Shown piece after piece: positions 17,546 to 25,786 of a stretch of 64,000 bases of DNA. The notes beneath the pieces were generated by a model. The model did not search any database. It was not told where the DNA came from and saw only the letters and a list, made by a program, of their open reading frames with translations. This stretch comes from Blastochloris tepida (GTDB taxonomy: Bacteria > Pseudomonadota > Alphaproteobacteria > Rhizobiales > Xanthobacteraceae): assembly GCF_003966715.1 (NCBI RefSeq), contig NZ_AP018907.1, positions 2,716,001 through 2,780,000 on the forward strand, given 5' to 3'. Each line of letters starts with the position of its first letter. Positions within the stretch are counted from its first letter, which is position 1. A program made the position numbers and the translations under genes.

Positions 17546-18427
17546 ATGGCCCACCTTCTCGACATCGACCAGTTGCGCACCTTCGTCGCCATCGCCGAGA
17601 CCGGCAGCTTCACCCGTGCCGGCGAGGTGGTGCACAAGACTCAGTCGGCGGTGTCGATGCAGATGAAGCGGCTGGAGGAGCGCATCGGCCGGCCGGTGTT
17701 CGCCCGCGACGGCCGCGGCTCCAAGCTGACCGAGGACGGCGAGCGCCTGCTCGACTATGCAAGGCGCATCGTGCGGCTGAACAATGAGGCGGTGAGCGCG
17801 TTCACCGGCGCCTCGCTCGCCGGACACGTCCGGCTCGGCGTGCCCGACGACTATGCCGACCGCTATCTGCCGGAGATCATGGCGCGGTTCTCGCGCTCCT
17901 ATCCCGGCGTCGAGCTGACCGTGATCTGCGAGCCGACGCCGGACCTGATCAGCCGCATCCAGGACGGCGAACTCGACCTCGCCATCATCACCAACACCGA
18001 GGGGCACTATCCGGTGGAGACTTTCCGCCGCGAGCGCCTGCTGTGGGTCGGCTCGATGCGCCACGCCACCCACGAGATCGAGCCCCTGCCGCTGGCGCTC
18101 GGACGGCCCAACTGCTCGTGGCGGCGCACCGCGCTGGAGAAGATCGAGGAGACCGGCCGCCGCAACCGCGTGCTCTATTCGAGCTGGAATGCCGGGGCGG
18201 TCGCCGCCGCCGTGCTGGCCGGGCTCGCCATCTCGGTGCTGCCGGAATCGGGCATGCGGCCGGGCATGCGCATCCTCGGCCTCGCTGACGGCTTCCCGAC
18301 GCTGCCCACCGTCGACATCGGCCTCGCGCGCTCCCCGCACGAGCGCTCGGCGCTGGCCGAGGCGCTGGCCGAGCACATCATCTCCTCGCTCGACAACATG
18401 TCGGAAGCAGCCGCTGCGGCGGAATAG
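17546..18427 (+). CDS. LysR-family transcriptional regulator
   Basis: The 293-residue protein has an N-terminal winged helix-turn-helix (LDIDQLRTFVAIAETGSFTR, then HKTQSAVSMQMKRLEERIGR) and a LysR substrate-binding domain from about residue 90 (LAGHVRLGVPDDYADRYLPE). Pocket-side patterns such as GELDLAII and AGLAISVLPESGM are typical. I place the start at the ATG at 17,546, which gives MAHLLDIDQLRTF; an upstream ATG at 17,486 adds 20 atypical residues. It is divergent from the DUF1127 gene, with a candidate operator between them. The inducer is unknown. Confidence 0.92.
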   Translation: MAHLLDIDQLRTFVAIAETGSFTRAGEVVHKTQSAVSMQMKRLEERIGRPVFARDGRGSKLTEDGERLLDYARRIVRLNNEAVSAFTGASLAGHVRLGVPDDYADRYLPEIMARFSRSYPGVELTVICEPTPDLISRIQDGELDLAIITNTEGHYPVETFRRERLLWVGSMRHATHEIEPLPLALGRPNCSWRRTALEKIEETGRRNRVLYSSWNAGAVAAAVLAGLAISVLPESGMRPGMRILGLADGFPTLPTVDIGLARSPHERSALAEALAEHIISSLDNMSEAAAAAE

Positions 18428-18454
18428 GCGCTGCCGCAACCAGGATGCGCTGGT

Positions 18455-18898
18455 TTATTTCAGCCAGCGCATCAGCATCAGGCTGTCGCTGACCTCGTAG
18501 CCGAGGCGATCGTAGAATTCGATGACGCCGGCATTGTCGCGCCGCACCAGCAGATGCAGCTTGGGCACGCCGCGCGCCTTCAGCCACGCCTCGCAGGCCG
18601 CCATCATCGCCTTGCCGAGACCCTGGCCGCGGCAGTCCTGCGCCACCGCGAGGTAGTAGACCCAGCCGCGGTGGCCATCCGAGCCGACCATGGCGGTGGC
18701 CACCAGCCGGCCGTCGCGCCGGCCGGCGAGCACGGTCGAGCCCGGCGAGGCCAATGCGAGGTCGATGTCGGCGTTGGGGTCGTTCCACGGCCGGGTGAGG
18801 CCGGCCGCGGTCCACAGCGCCACGGCGGCGGCGATCTCGTCGCGGGCGAGATCGCCGATGGCGAGGCCGGTGCCGGGGGTGGTCGCCGCGTCAGACAT
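18455..18898 (-). CDS. GNAT-family N-acetyltransferase
   Basis: The 147-residue protein has the GNAT acetyl-CoA-binding motif A (VAQDCRGQGLGKAMMAACEAW, with Q/R-x-x-G-x-G/A as RGQGLG) and a C-terminal motif B (LLVRRDNAGVIEFYDRLGYE). It resembles YpeA-like acetyltransferases of about 140-150 residues. Its start overlaps the end of the upstream glutamine-synthetase-like gene by 8 bases, so the two are probably co-translated. A polyamine or amino-acid substrate is conceivable from context, but the substrate is not known. Confidence 0.9.
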   Translation of the reverse strand: MSDAATTPGTGLAIGDLARDEIAAAVALWTAAGLTRPWNDPNADIDLALASPGSTVLAGRRDGRLVATAMVGSDGHRGWVYYLAVAQDCRGQGLGKAMMAACEAWLKARGVPKLHLLVRRDNAGVIEFYDRLGYEVSDSLMLMRWLK

Positions 18899-20288
18899 TG
18901 AGCAGCAGGTATTCCCGCTCCCAGGGCGAGATCACCCGCATGTAGGTCTCGAACTCGGTGCGCTTGATGGCGGCGTAGGTGGCCATGAATGCCTCGCCCA
19001 GCACCTCGGCCAGCGGCTCGCAATCCTCGAACAACGCCACCGCCTCCAGCAGGCCGCGCGGCAGCTCGAAATCGAGGCCGTGGGCCGAGCCCTCGGTCGG
19101 CTCGGTGGCCGGCAGCCCTTCCATCATGCCGAGATAGCCGCAGGCGAGCGAGGCCGCGACCGCCAGATAGGGATTGGCGTCCGACGACGGCACCCGGTTC
19201 TCCACCCGCCTTGCGTCGGCCTCGGAGGGCGGGATGCGCAGGCCCGTGGTGCGGTTGTCGTAGCCCCAGCGGGTGTTGATCGGCGCGGTGGAGTCGCGGG
19301 TCAGCCGCCGGTACGAGTTCACGTAAGGGGCCAACATGCACATCACCGCCGGCAGGTATTTCTGCTGGCCGGCGATGAAGGAGAAGAACTCCGCGGTCGG
19401 CCGGCCCTTCTCGTCGGAGAAGATGTTGAGCCCGGTGGTGGTGTCGAGCACCGACTGGTGGATGTGCATGGCCGAGCCCGGCTCGCGGGCGATCGGCTTG
19501 GCCATGAAGGTGGCGTAGATCTGGTGCTGCAGCGCCGCCTCGCGGATGGTGCGCTTGAACATGAACACCTGATCGGCAAGCTGCAGCGGCTCGCCGTGGC
19601 GCAGATTGATCTCCATCTGCGCCGCGCCCTCCTCGTGGATCAGCGTGTCGATCTCCAGCCCCTGCGCCTCCGAATAGTCGTAGATGCGCTCGAACAACGG
19701 CTCGAACTCGTTGACCGCCTGGATGGAATAGGACTGGCGGCCGATCTCCGGCCGGCCGGAGCGGCCGATCGGCGGCTCCAGCGGATAGTCGGGGTCGGTG
19801 TTGGGCTTGACGAGGTAGAATTCGATCTCCGGCGCCACCACCGGCGCCCAGCCATGGTGGGCGTAGAGCTCGGTCACCCGCCGCAGCACCTGGCGCGGCG
19901 CCACCTCGACCGGCCGGCCGTCATAATGGAAGGCATCATGGATGAGCTGGGCGGTGGGGTCGGAGGCCCACGGCACCACCGCCAGCGTCGACCAGTCCGG
20001 CTCCAGGATCAGGTCGCCGTCGGCCGGGTCGGCCTGCCATTTGTCGTCGCTGTCGGGATATTCGCCGGAAATCGTCTGCTGGAAGATCGAGCTCGGCAGC
20101 GCGAGCTGCGGCTTGGCGAAGAACTTCGCCGCCGGCATGATCTTGCCGCGGGCGACGCCCGCGTGGTCGGGCAGGACGCACTCGATCTCCTCGATGCCCC
20201 GCTTCTTGGCCCAGGCACGCCCGGCCTCCGCCGACTCAACGCCGCGCGCCTCAGGCGATCCGGCTTTCGGATCCTTCGGTTTGGCCAT
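18891..20288 (-). CDS. glutamine synthetase family protein, gamma-glutamylpolyamine synthetase type
   Basis: The 465-residue product has the glutamine synthetase catalytic domain: PEIEFYLV with metal-binding Glu, EGAAQMEINLRHGEP, GSAMHIHQSV with the catalytic His, and the ATP/glutamate segment NTRWGYDNRTTGLRIP. The N-terminus (EIECVLPDHAGVARGKIMPA) is that of the GlnA-III/PuuA-like branch rather than housekeeping GlnA, and the C-terminal adenylylation Tyr motif is not evident. It likely ligates glutamate to an amine such as putrescine. The divergent transporter genes 20,546-23,481 are of the polyamine type, which supports that reading. A paralogue acting on ethanolamine or another amine cannot be excluded. 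Confidence 0.88.
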   Translation of the reverse strand: MAKPKDPKAGSPEARGVESAEAGRAWAKKRGIEEIECVLPDHAGVARGKIMPAAKFFAKPQLALPSSIFQQTISGEYPDSDDKWQADPADGDLILEPDWSTLAVVPWASDPTAQLIHDAFHYDGRPVEVAPRQVLRRVTELYAHHGWAPVVAPEIEFYLVKPNTDPDYPLEPPIGRSGRPEIGRQSYSIQAVNEFEPLFERIYDYSEAQGLEIDTLIHEEGAAQMEINLRHGEPLQLADQVFMFKRTIREAALQHQIYATFMAKPIAREPGSAMHIHQSVLDTTTGLNIFSDEKGRPTAEFFSFIAGQQKYLPAVMCMLAPYVNSYRRLTRDSTAPINTRWGYDNRTTGLRIPPSEADARRVENRVPSSDANPYLAVAASLACGYLGMMEGLPATEPTEGSAHGLDFELPRGLLEAVALFEDCEPLAEVLGEAFMATYAAIKRTEFETYMRVISPWEREYLLLNV

Positions 20289-20391
20289 GATTCCTCCGGT
20301 GATGGCGCCAGGATCGGACCCGGCCGGGCCGCGGTCAAGCCATCAGCAGGTGGCGACGCCGCGGTTGAATGCAAGGCGGCCCCCCATTATA

Positions 20392-20518
20392 CGGTTTCCG
20401 GTTGATCCGTTCGGGATCCCGGAAACGGTCTCGCCGAAAACCTCTTGTTCGGAAAGAGGATTTTCGGCGAGCGGAATACGAAACTCCGGCCTGTTCGGCC
20501 GGATTTCGTATTATACGA
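20392..20518. repeat. cluster of three adjacent stem-loops
   Basis: The first loop pairs GGTTTCCGG/GATCC with GGATC/CCGGAAAC (20,393-20,428). The second has TCGCCGAAAA and TTTTCGGCGA with inner CCTCTT/AAGAGG (20,431-20,470). The third has AATACGAA and TTCGTATT with inner TCCGGCC/GGCCGGA (20,475-20,512). The motif GGTTTCCGGTTGATCC also ends trmB. The cluster lies directly upstream of the ABC ATPase gene in the intergenic space between it and the divergent synthetase. Confidence 0.75.
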
Positions 20519-20545
20519 ACAGGATCACGGCGGAATGGGGCAGCG

Positions 20546-21712
20546 ATGGCAGACGTCATCAGGCAGCAGCAGCTCGGCGGCGTCCGGCGCGAATTTGCTC
20601 CCTGGACCGATCCGGCGGCGGTGCCGCTGATCCGGTTCGACGCGGTCACCAAGCGGTTCGGCGACGTCGCCGCGGTCGACGGCGTGAGCCTCGACATCAT
20701 CGAGCGCGAGTTCTTCGCGCTGCTCGGCCCCTCGGGCTGCGGCAAGACCACCTTGATGAGATTGCTGGCCGGCTTCGAGATGCCGGATGCCGGCCGGGTG
20801 ATCCTCGGCGGCGAGGACATCTCGACCGTGCCGCCCCATCTGCGGCCGGTCAACATGATGTTCCAGTCCTATGCGCTGTTTCCGCACATGAGCGTGGCGG
20901 CCAACATCGCCTTCGGACCGAAGATGGAGGGCTGGCCGCGCGAGCGCATCGAGGCCCGCGTCGATCAGATGCTGAAGCTGGTGCAGCTCGACGGGCTGGG
21001 CGGCCGCAAGCCGCATCAGCTCTCCGGCGGCCAGCGCCAGCGCGTGGCGCTCGCCAGATCGCTCGCCAGATCGCCCAAGGTGCTGCTGCTCGACGAGCCG
21101 ATGGCCGCGCTCGACAAGAAGCTGCGCGAGGAGACCCAGTTCGAGCTGATGCACATTCAGTACGAGCTGGGCATGACCTTCATCATCGTCACCCACGACC
21201 AGGAGGAGGCGATGACGGTGGCCGACCGCATCGGGGTGATGGACAAGGGCCGGCTGGTTCAGGTCGGCACGCCGGCCGAGATCTACGAGCAGCCCAATTC
21301 GCGCTACGTCGCCGACTTCATCGGCGACGTCACCTTGTTCGAAGGCACGCTGGAGGGCCGGGACGGCGACGTCGCAGTGGTGCGCGAGCGGACGTCGGGC
21401 GCGCTGCTGCGCGCGCTCGCCGGCACAGCCGATGCCGCGCCGGGCGCGACCGTGTGGATCGCGGTGCGGCCCGAGAAGGCCCGCATCTCGCCCGACCCGC
21501 TGCCGCCCGATACGCCCAACGTGCTGGCCGGCGAGGTGTTCGACATCGCCTATCTGGGGGATCTGTCGATCTACAAGGTGCGCCGGCCGGACGGCACCTT
21601 CATGAAGGCGTCGCAGCCCAATGCCACGCGTCTGGTCGAGCGGCCGATCGGCTGGGACGACAAGGTCTGGCTGTCGTTCGCGCCGGAGGCCGGCGTCCTG
21701 CTGACGCGGTGA
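20546..21712 (+). CDS. polyamine-type ABC transporter ATP-binding protein
   Basis: This 388-residue cytoplasmic ATPase powers import through the two permeases encoded next. Walker A is GPSGCGKTT (61-69), the Q-loop is MMFQSYALF, the signature [18 protein letters not shown], Walker B VLLLDEP, and the switch His is in IIVTHDQEEA. A TOBE-type domain occupies the last 110 residues. The N-terminal extension (about 27 residues before IRFDAVTKRF) matches PotG-like members. The ATG at 20,546 follows GGGG by 5 bases. No binding-protein gene lies upstream, where stem-loop repeats are found instead. Confidence 0.93.
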   Translation: MADVIRQQQLGGVRREFAPWTDPAAVPLIRFDAVTKRFGDVAAVDGVSLDIIEREFFALLGPSGCGKTTLMRLLAGFEMPDAGRVILGGEDISTVPPHLRPVNMMFQSYALFPHMSVAANIAFGPKMEGWPRERIEARVDQMLKLVQLDGLGGRKPHQLSGGQRQRVALARSLARSPKVLLLDEPMAALDKKLREETQFELMHIQYELGMTFIIVTHDQEEAMTVADRIGVMDKGRLVQVGTPAEIYEQPNSRYVADFIGDVTLFEGTLEGRDGDVAVVRERTSGALLRALAGTADAAPGATVWIAVRPEKARISPDPLPPDTPNVLAGEVFDIAYLGDLSIYKVRRPDGTFMKASQPNATRLVERPIGWDDKVWLSFAPEAGVLLTR

Positions 21713-21721
21713 GCGCCCTCA

Positions 21722-22672
21722 ATGGCAACCCAACGCAACGCCCCCCCCGGCCGCAATACCCGTCCCGCCCGCAACGTTCGTTTCGGCCGGCTCGCGTTGA
21801 TCGGCGTGCCGGCGCTTTGGCTGACGCTGTTTGTCGCCGTGCCGTTCGCCATCGTCATGCGCATCTCGCTCTCCGAGAGCGTGATCGCCATGCCGCCCTA
21901 CGAGCCGGTGTTCGATCTCTCCGCGGGGTTCGCGGCGCTGGCCGAGGCGGTGGGCCAACTCGACTTCGACAAGTACGTCTTCCTCACCACCGACCCGCTC
22001 TATCTCGACTCCTACCTCTCCAGCATCCGCATCGCCGGCCTGTCGACGGCGATCATCCTGGCGGTCGGCTATCCGATCGCCTACGCCATGGCGCGGGCGC
22101 CCAAGCGCGTGCAGCCGCTCCTGGTGATGCTGGTGGTGCTGCCGTTCTGGACCTCGTTCCTGATCCGCGTCTATGCCTGGATGGGCATTCTGGCGCGCGA
22201 CGGCTTCCTCAATCAGGCACTCACCGGGCTCGGCCTGATCAGCGAGCCGCTCGACATCCTGTCCACCGACACCGCGGTGATGATCGGCATCGTCTATTCC
22301 TATCTGCCGTTCATGGTGCTGCCGCTCTATGCCAGCCTGGAAAAGATGGATGACAGCCTGCTCGAAGCCGCCGCCGACCTCGGCTGCCCGCCCTGGCAGG
22401 CGTTCTGGCGCATCACCGTGCCGCTGTCGCTGCCCGGCGTGGTGGCGGGGTGCCTCCTGGTGTTCATCCCGGCGGTCGGCGAGTTCGTGATCCCCGATCT
22501 GCTCGGCGGCTCGGACACGCTGATGATCGGCAAGACGCTGTGGAGCGAGTTCTTCTCCAACCGCGACTGGCCGGTGGCCTCGGCGGTGGCGGTGGTGCTG
22601 CTGGTGGCGCTGCTGGTGCCGATCGGCATCTATCAGCACATGCAGGCGCGCCAGCTGGAGGCGGACCGATGA
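21722..22672 (+). CDS. polyamine-type ABC transporter permease (PotB/PotH-like)
   Basis: The 316-residue inner-membrane protein has six hydrophobic segments after a basic N-terminal tail. The EAA loop that contacts the ATPase is EAAADLGCPPWQAFWRITVP in the fifth cytoplasmic region. SFLIRVYAWMGIL and PLYASLEKMDDSLLEAA match the PotB/PotH group of spermidine/putrescine importers. It begins 10 bases after the ATPase stop and overlaps the next permease by 4 bases. The substrate is inferred to be a polyamine. Confidence 0.92.
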   Translation: MATQRNAPPGRNTRPARNVRFGRLALIGVPALWLTLFVAVPFAIVMRISLSESVIAMPPYEPVFDLSAGFAALAEAVGQLDFDKYVFLTTDPLYLDSYLSSIRIAGLSTAIILAVGYPIAYAMARAPKRVQPLLVMLVVLPFWTSFLIRVYAWMGILARDGFLNQALTGLGLISEPLDILSTDTAVMIGIVYSYLPFMVLPLYASLEKMDDSLLEAAADLGCPPWQAFWRITVPLSLPGVVAGCLLVFIPAVGEFVIPDLLGGSDTLMIGKTLWSEFFSNRDWPVASAVAVVLLVALLVPIGIYQHMQARQLEADR

Positions 22673-23481
22673 AACGCTTCGGCGCCTTCCACATCGCCGT
22701 GCTGGTGGCGGGCTTCGCCTTCCTCTACGTGCCGATCCTGCTGGTGGTGATCTATTCGTTCAACGCCTCGCGCCTCGTCACGGTGTGGGCCGGCTTCTCG
22801 ACGCAGTGGTACGCGGCGCTGCTGAACAACAGCCAGCTGCTCGATGCCGCGCGCGTCAGCCTGATGGTGGCCGCGGTGTCGGCCACCATCGCCACCGTGC
22901 TCGGCACGCTGGTGGCGATCGTGCTGGTGCGGTTCGGGCGCTTCCGCGGCCGGTTGGTGTTCTCCAGCCTGGTCTATGCGCCCCTGGTGATGCCCGAGGT
23001 GATCACCGGCCTGTCGCTGCTGCTGCTCTATGTCGCCGTCGCGTTCGACCGCGGCTTCTGGACAGTGACGCTCGCCCACGTCACCTTCACGCTCAGCTTC
23101 GTCGCCATCGTCGTGCAGTCGCGCCTCATCTCGTTCGACCGCTCGCTGGAGGAGGCGGCGCAGGATCTCGGCTGTCCGCCGGCCGAGACGTTCTTCCGCA
23201 TCACGCTGCCGATCATCCTGCCGGCGCTCATCGCCGGCTGGCTGCTCGCCTTCACGCTGTCGCTGGACGATCTGGTGATCGCCAGCTTCACTTCGGGCCC
23301 CGGCGCCACCACCCTGCCGATCCAGATCTATTCGGCGGTGCGGCTTGGCGTGTCGCCCGAGATCAACGCCGCGTCCACCATCCTGATCGGCCTCGTCACC
23401 CTGGCGGTGATCGCGTTCTCGCTCGCAACCAAGCGCTCGGAGGTCGAGCGCCAGCGGGCCGAGCGTCGCACCGCACCTTAG
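22669..23481 (+). CDS. polyamine-type ABC transporter permease (PotC/PotI-like)
   Basis: This 270-residue protein is the partner permease, with six membrane segments. Family blocks are FLYVPILLVVIYSFNASR at the N-terminus, the EAA loop EAAQDLGCPPAETFFRITLP and the following LSLDDLVIASFTSGPG. The ATG overlaps the previous stop (ATGA), so it is translationally coupled. The operon ends here, followed by palindromic repeats, and no periplasmic binding protein is encoded within the window. Confidence 0.92.
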   Translation: MKRFGAFHIAVLVAGFAFLYVPILLVVIYSFNASRLVTVWAGFSTQWYAALLNNSQLLDAARVSLMVAAVSATIATVLGTLVAIVLVRFGRFRGRLVFSSLVYAPLVMPEVITGLSLLLLYVAVAFDRGFWTVTLAHVTFTLSFVAIVVQSRLISFDRSLEEAAQDLGCPPAETFFRITLPIILPALIAGWLLAFTLSLDDLVIASFTSGPGATTLPIQIYSAVRLGVSPEINAASTILIGLVTLAVIAFSLATKRSEVERQRAERRTAP

Positions 23482-23580
23482 AGCATCCGATCCGACCGCA
23501 TCAGACCGGATGCTCTAAGCCTTTGATTCGTTGCATTTTCTTTCGCAAAAGTGGTATCCACTTTTGCAGAGAATGCTCTA
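23477..23580. repeat. two dispersed palindromes, including GAGCATT/GCAAAA family copy 2
   Basis: CTTAGAGCATCCG and CGGATGCTCTAAG (23,477-23,519) form a 13-bp perfect inverted repeat just after the permease gene and could end its transcript. The second element (23,532-23,580) contains CGCAAAAGTGG and CCACTTTTGC and belongs to the family also seen at 4,368, 31,822 and 43,679. The element ends 27 bases before the pgi start. Confidence 0.75.
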
Positions 23581-23607
23581 GCAGTTCAAGAACCCGGAGG
23601 GGGTTTC

Positions 23608-24924
23608 ATGCTCTACGTTCAATCCATCGAGCGTGCCCGCGAGGCCACGATCGGCCGCGAGGGCGTCTCCGAGGCGGCGCTCGGCGCGGCGCTGGCGCGC
23701 ACCGAAGCGGCGCTGAAGGTGGTGCGGGGCTGGCACGCCGACGGCAGCCTGCCGCTGCTCGGCCTGCCGGCCGAGAGCGCCGATGTCGCAGCGCTGAAGC
23801 CGATCGTCGAACGCTTTGCCGGTGCCACCGACCTCGTCTTCCTCGGCACCGGCGGCTCGGCGCTGGGCGGCCAGACCGTGGCCCAGCTCGCCGACCATCT
23901 GGTGCCGGGTGCGGCGCCCTTCCGCGCCGGGCCGCGCATCCATTTCATGGACAATCTCGATCCGTTGAGCTTCGCGGCGCTGCTGGCGCACGTGCCGCTC
24001 GCCACCGCCCGCTTTATCGCCATCTCGAAGTCCGGCGGCACCGGCGAGACGCTGATGCAGACCATCGCCGTGCTCGACGCACTGAAGAAGGCCGGGCTCG
24101 AAGCACGCATCCCCGAGCTGGTGTTCGGCCTGTCGGAGCCGGCCAAGCCCGGCAAGAAGAACGGCCTGCGCACGCTGCTGGAGGGCTTCGGCGTCACCAT
24201 GATGGAGCACCACACCGGCGTCGGCGGTCGCTTCTCGGTCTTGACCAATGTCGGCCTGCTGCCGGCCTTGGCCCTCGGCCTCGACGCCCAGGCGATTCGC
24301 GCCGGCGCCAAGGAGGTGATGGACGCGGTGCTGTCGGGCAAGCCGGCTGCCGAGGTGGCCCCGGCACTCGGCGCGGCAACCGCGCTCGCGCTCGCCGAGG
24401 AGCGCGGCAAGACCATCTCGGTTGTGATGGCCTATGCCGACCGGCTGGCGATGTTCACCAAATGGTACGTGCAGCTGTGGGCCGAGAGCCTGGGCAAGGA
24501 GGGCCACGGCACGACGCCGGTCGGCGCGCTGGGCCCCGTCGACCAGCACAGCCAGCTCCAGCTCTATCTCGCCGGGCCGAAGGACAAGTTCTTCACGGTC
24601 ATCACCACCGGCGTCAAAGGCAAGGGACCCAAGCTCGATCCCGAACTGTCGAAGATCGCGGGCGAGCCGGACTTCGGCGGGCGCACCATCGGCGACCTCG
24701 TCGCCGCCCAGGGCCGCGCCACCGCCGATACGCTGGCGAAGAACGGCCTGCCCACCCGCACCATCCATGTCGAGACGCTCGATGAGCGCTCGCTCGGCGC
24801 GCTCTTGATGCACTTCATGCTGGAGACGATCATCGCCGCCCAGCTTCTCGGCATCGACGCCTTCGACCAGCCGGCGGTCGAGGAAGGCAAGATCCTGGCA
24901 AAGCAGTATCTGGCGGAAAGCTGA
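23608..24924 (+). CDS. pgi: glucose-6-phosphate isomerase
   Basis: Pgi interconverts glucose-6-phosphate and fructose-6-phosphate. The 438-residue product belongs to the shorter alphaproteobacterial form and has two SIS domains. FLGTGGSALGG is the first phosphosugar-binding loop, ISKSGGTGETLMQ the second, and EGHGTTPVGALGPVDQHSQLQ holds the catalytic Glu/His region. The ATG at 23,608 has GGAGGGGG just upstream; a GTG at 23,551 lies in the repeat. The active-site Lys-type C-terminal segment QPAVEEGK is present. It stands alone, preceded by repeats. Confidence 0.95.
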   Translation: MLYVQSIERAREATIGREGVSEAALGAALARTEAALKVVRGWHADGSLPLLGLPAESADVAALKPIVERFAGATDLVFLGTGGSALGGQTVAQLADHLVPGAAPFRAGPRIHFMDNLDPLSFAALLAHVPLATARFIAISKSGGTGETLMQTIAVLDALKKAGLEARIPELVFGLSEPAKPGKKNGLRTLLEGFGVTMMEHHTGVGGRFSVLTNVGLLPALALGLDAQAIRAGAKEVMDAVLSGKPAAEVAPALGAATALALAEERGKTISVVMAYADRLAMFTKWYVQLWAESLGKEGHGTTPVGALGPVDQHSQLQLYLAGPKDKFFTVITTGVKGKGPKLDPELSKIAGEPDFGGRTIGDLVAAQGRATADTLAKNGLPTRTIHVETLDERSLGALLMHFMLETIIAAQLLGIDAFDQPAVEEGKILAKQYLAES

Positions 24925-24961
24925 TCGGCGCGCGGGGAGCGGGTCCGCCGCGTCGTGGCCG

Positions 24962-24991
24962 GGCATGTGTCGACCGATATCGACACATGCC
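24962..24991. promoter_or_regulatory. 12-bp perfect inverted repeat between pgi and higBA
   Basis: GGCATGTGTCGA and TCGACACATGCC are perfect arms around CCGATA. The element lies 38 bases beyond pgi and 34 bases before the candidate higBA promoter. It may be the pgi terminator or an operator bound by HigA; both readings are inference. Confidence 0.45.
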
Positions 24992-25024
24992 GACGGGTGA
25001 GATTTGAGCGTGTCAACGTCGAGC

Positions 25025-25053
25025 TTGGCGCTTGACCCGTCGAGTGGTACATT
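25025..25053 (+). promoter_or_regulatory. candidate higBA promoter
   Basis: TTGGCG at 25,025-25,030 and TACATT at 25,048-25,053 are separated by 17 bases, close to the housekeeping promoter layout, and lie 23 bases before the higB start. Assigned by eye only. Confidence 0.35.
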
Positions 25054-25075
25054 ACCTCAAATCGAGGCGCCCAGC

Positions 25076-25372
25076 ATGATCGTCAGCTTTCGGGACGACT
25101 GGCTGCGCGCCTTCTTCGTGGACGATGTCGCCTCGAAGGCGATCCCGCCCGATCTCGAAAGCCGTCTGTTCCGCAAGCTTCAGATGATCGACGACGCCGC
25201 GACCGATCAGGACTTGCGCGTGCCGCCCAGCAACCACTTCTAGAAGCTGCGCGGTGCCATCGACGGCTTCCATTCGATCCGCGTCAACAAGCAATGGCGG
25301 CTGATCTTCCGGTGGGACGGCAGCAAGGGCGAGGCCTCCGATCTCTATCTCGACGATCACAGCTACCGGTGA
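25076..25372 (+). pseudogene. higB: HigB-type toxin gene interrupted by an amber stop
   Basis: Read through, the frame gives a 98-codon RelE/HigB-type mRNA interferase: IVSFRDDWLRAFF, then RKLQMIDDAATDQDLRVPPS and, after the break, KLRGAIDGFHSIRVNKQWRL and IFRWD. A TAG at 25,241-25,243 replaces the Glu usually found after the PPSNHF position (one base change from GAG) and truncates the toxin to 55 residues. The C-terminal part holding the RVNKQWRL catalytic surface is lost. The reading frame is otherwise open to 25,372, nine bases before higA. Loss of toxin with an intact antitoxin is tolerated because toxin is then harmless. A sequencing error is possible. Confidence 0.85.
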
Positions 25373-25380
25373 GGTGACCC

Positions 25381-25689
25381 ATGCTGATGACCAAGCGCAA
25401 GCCGGCAACGGTCGGCGAGATTCTGGTCGAGGAGTTCATGCAGCCCATGGGCCTGACGCAAGGGGCGCTGGCCGAGGCCATGGGCGTTCAGCGCAAGCAC
25501 GTCAACGAGCTGTGCAACAACCGCCGCACCGTGACGGCGCCGACCGCGCTCATCCTGGCGCGCGTGTTCGGCAACAGTCCGGAATTCTGGCTGAACGCGC
25601 AGCGGCGAACCGATCTGTGGGAGGCGATGAATTCCCCGCGCGAGCGCGAGCGAATCGAACGGGCGAAGCCGCTCCAAAGCGCCGCGTGA
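25381..25689 (+). CDS. higA: HigA-type antitoxin, XRE family
   Basis: The 102-residue protein is a HigA/VapI-like antitoxin with a central helix-turn-helix: GLTQGALAEAMGVQRKHVNE and LCNNRRTVTAPTALILARVFG. The usual GEILVEEFMQPM N-terminus and NSPEFWLNAQRRTDLWEA C-terminus are present. It would bind HigB and repress its own operon, possibly at the upstream palindrome. It starts 9 bases after the toxin pseudogene ends, as in intact higBA loci. Because the toxin is truncated, it may persist only as a DNA-binding repressor. Confidence 0.92.
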   Translation: MLMTKRKPATVGEILVEEFMQPMGLTQGALAEAMGVQRKHVNELCNNRRTVTAPTALILARVFGNSPEFWLNAQRRTDLWEAMNSPRERERIERAKPLQSAA

Positions 25690-25786
25690 TCGCGCTGGTC
25701 CACGACGCTTCGTCAGCATGAACACGCCGCTCGTGGCCAACGGTTGATCCGGCCCGGTGCGCCGGAAACCGCACGCCACCGGCGGC

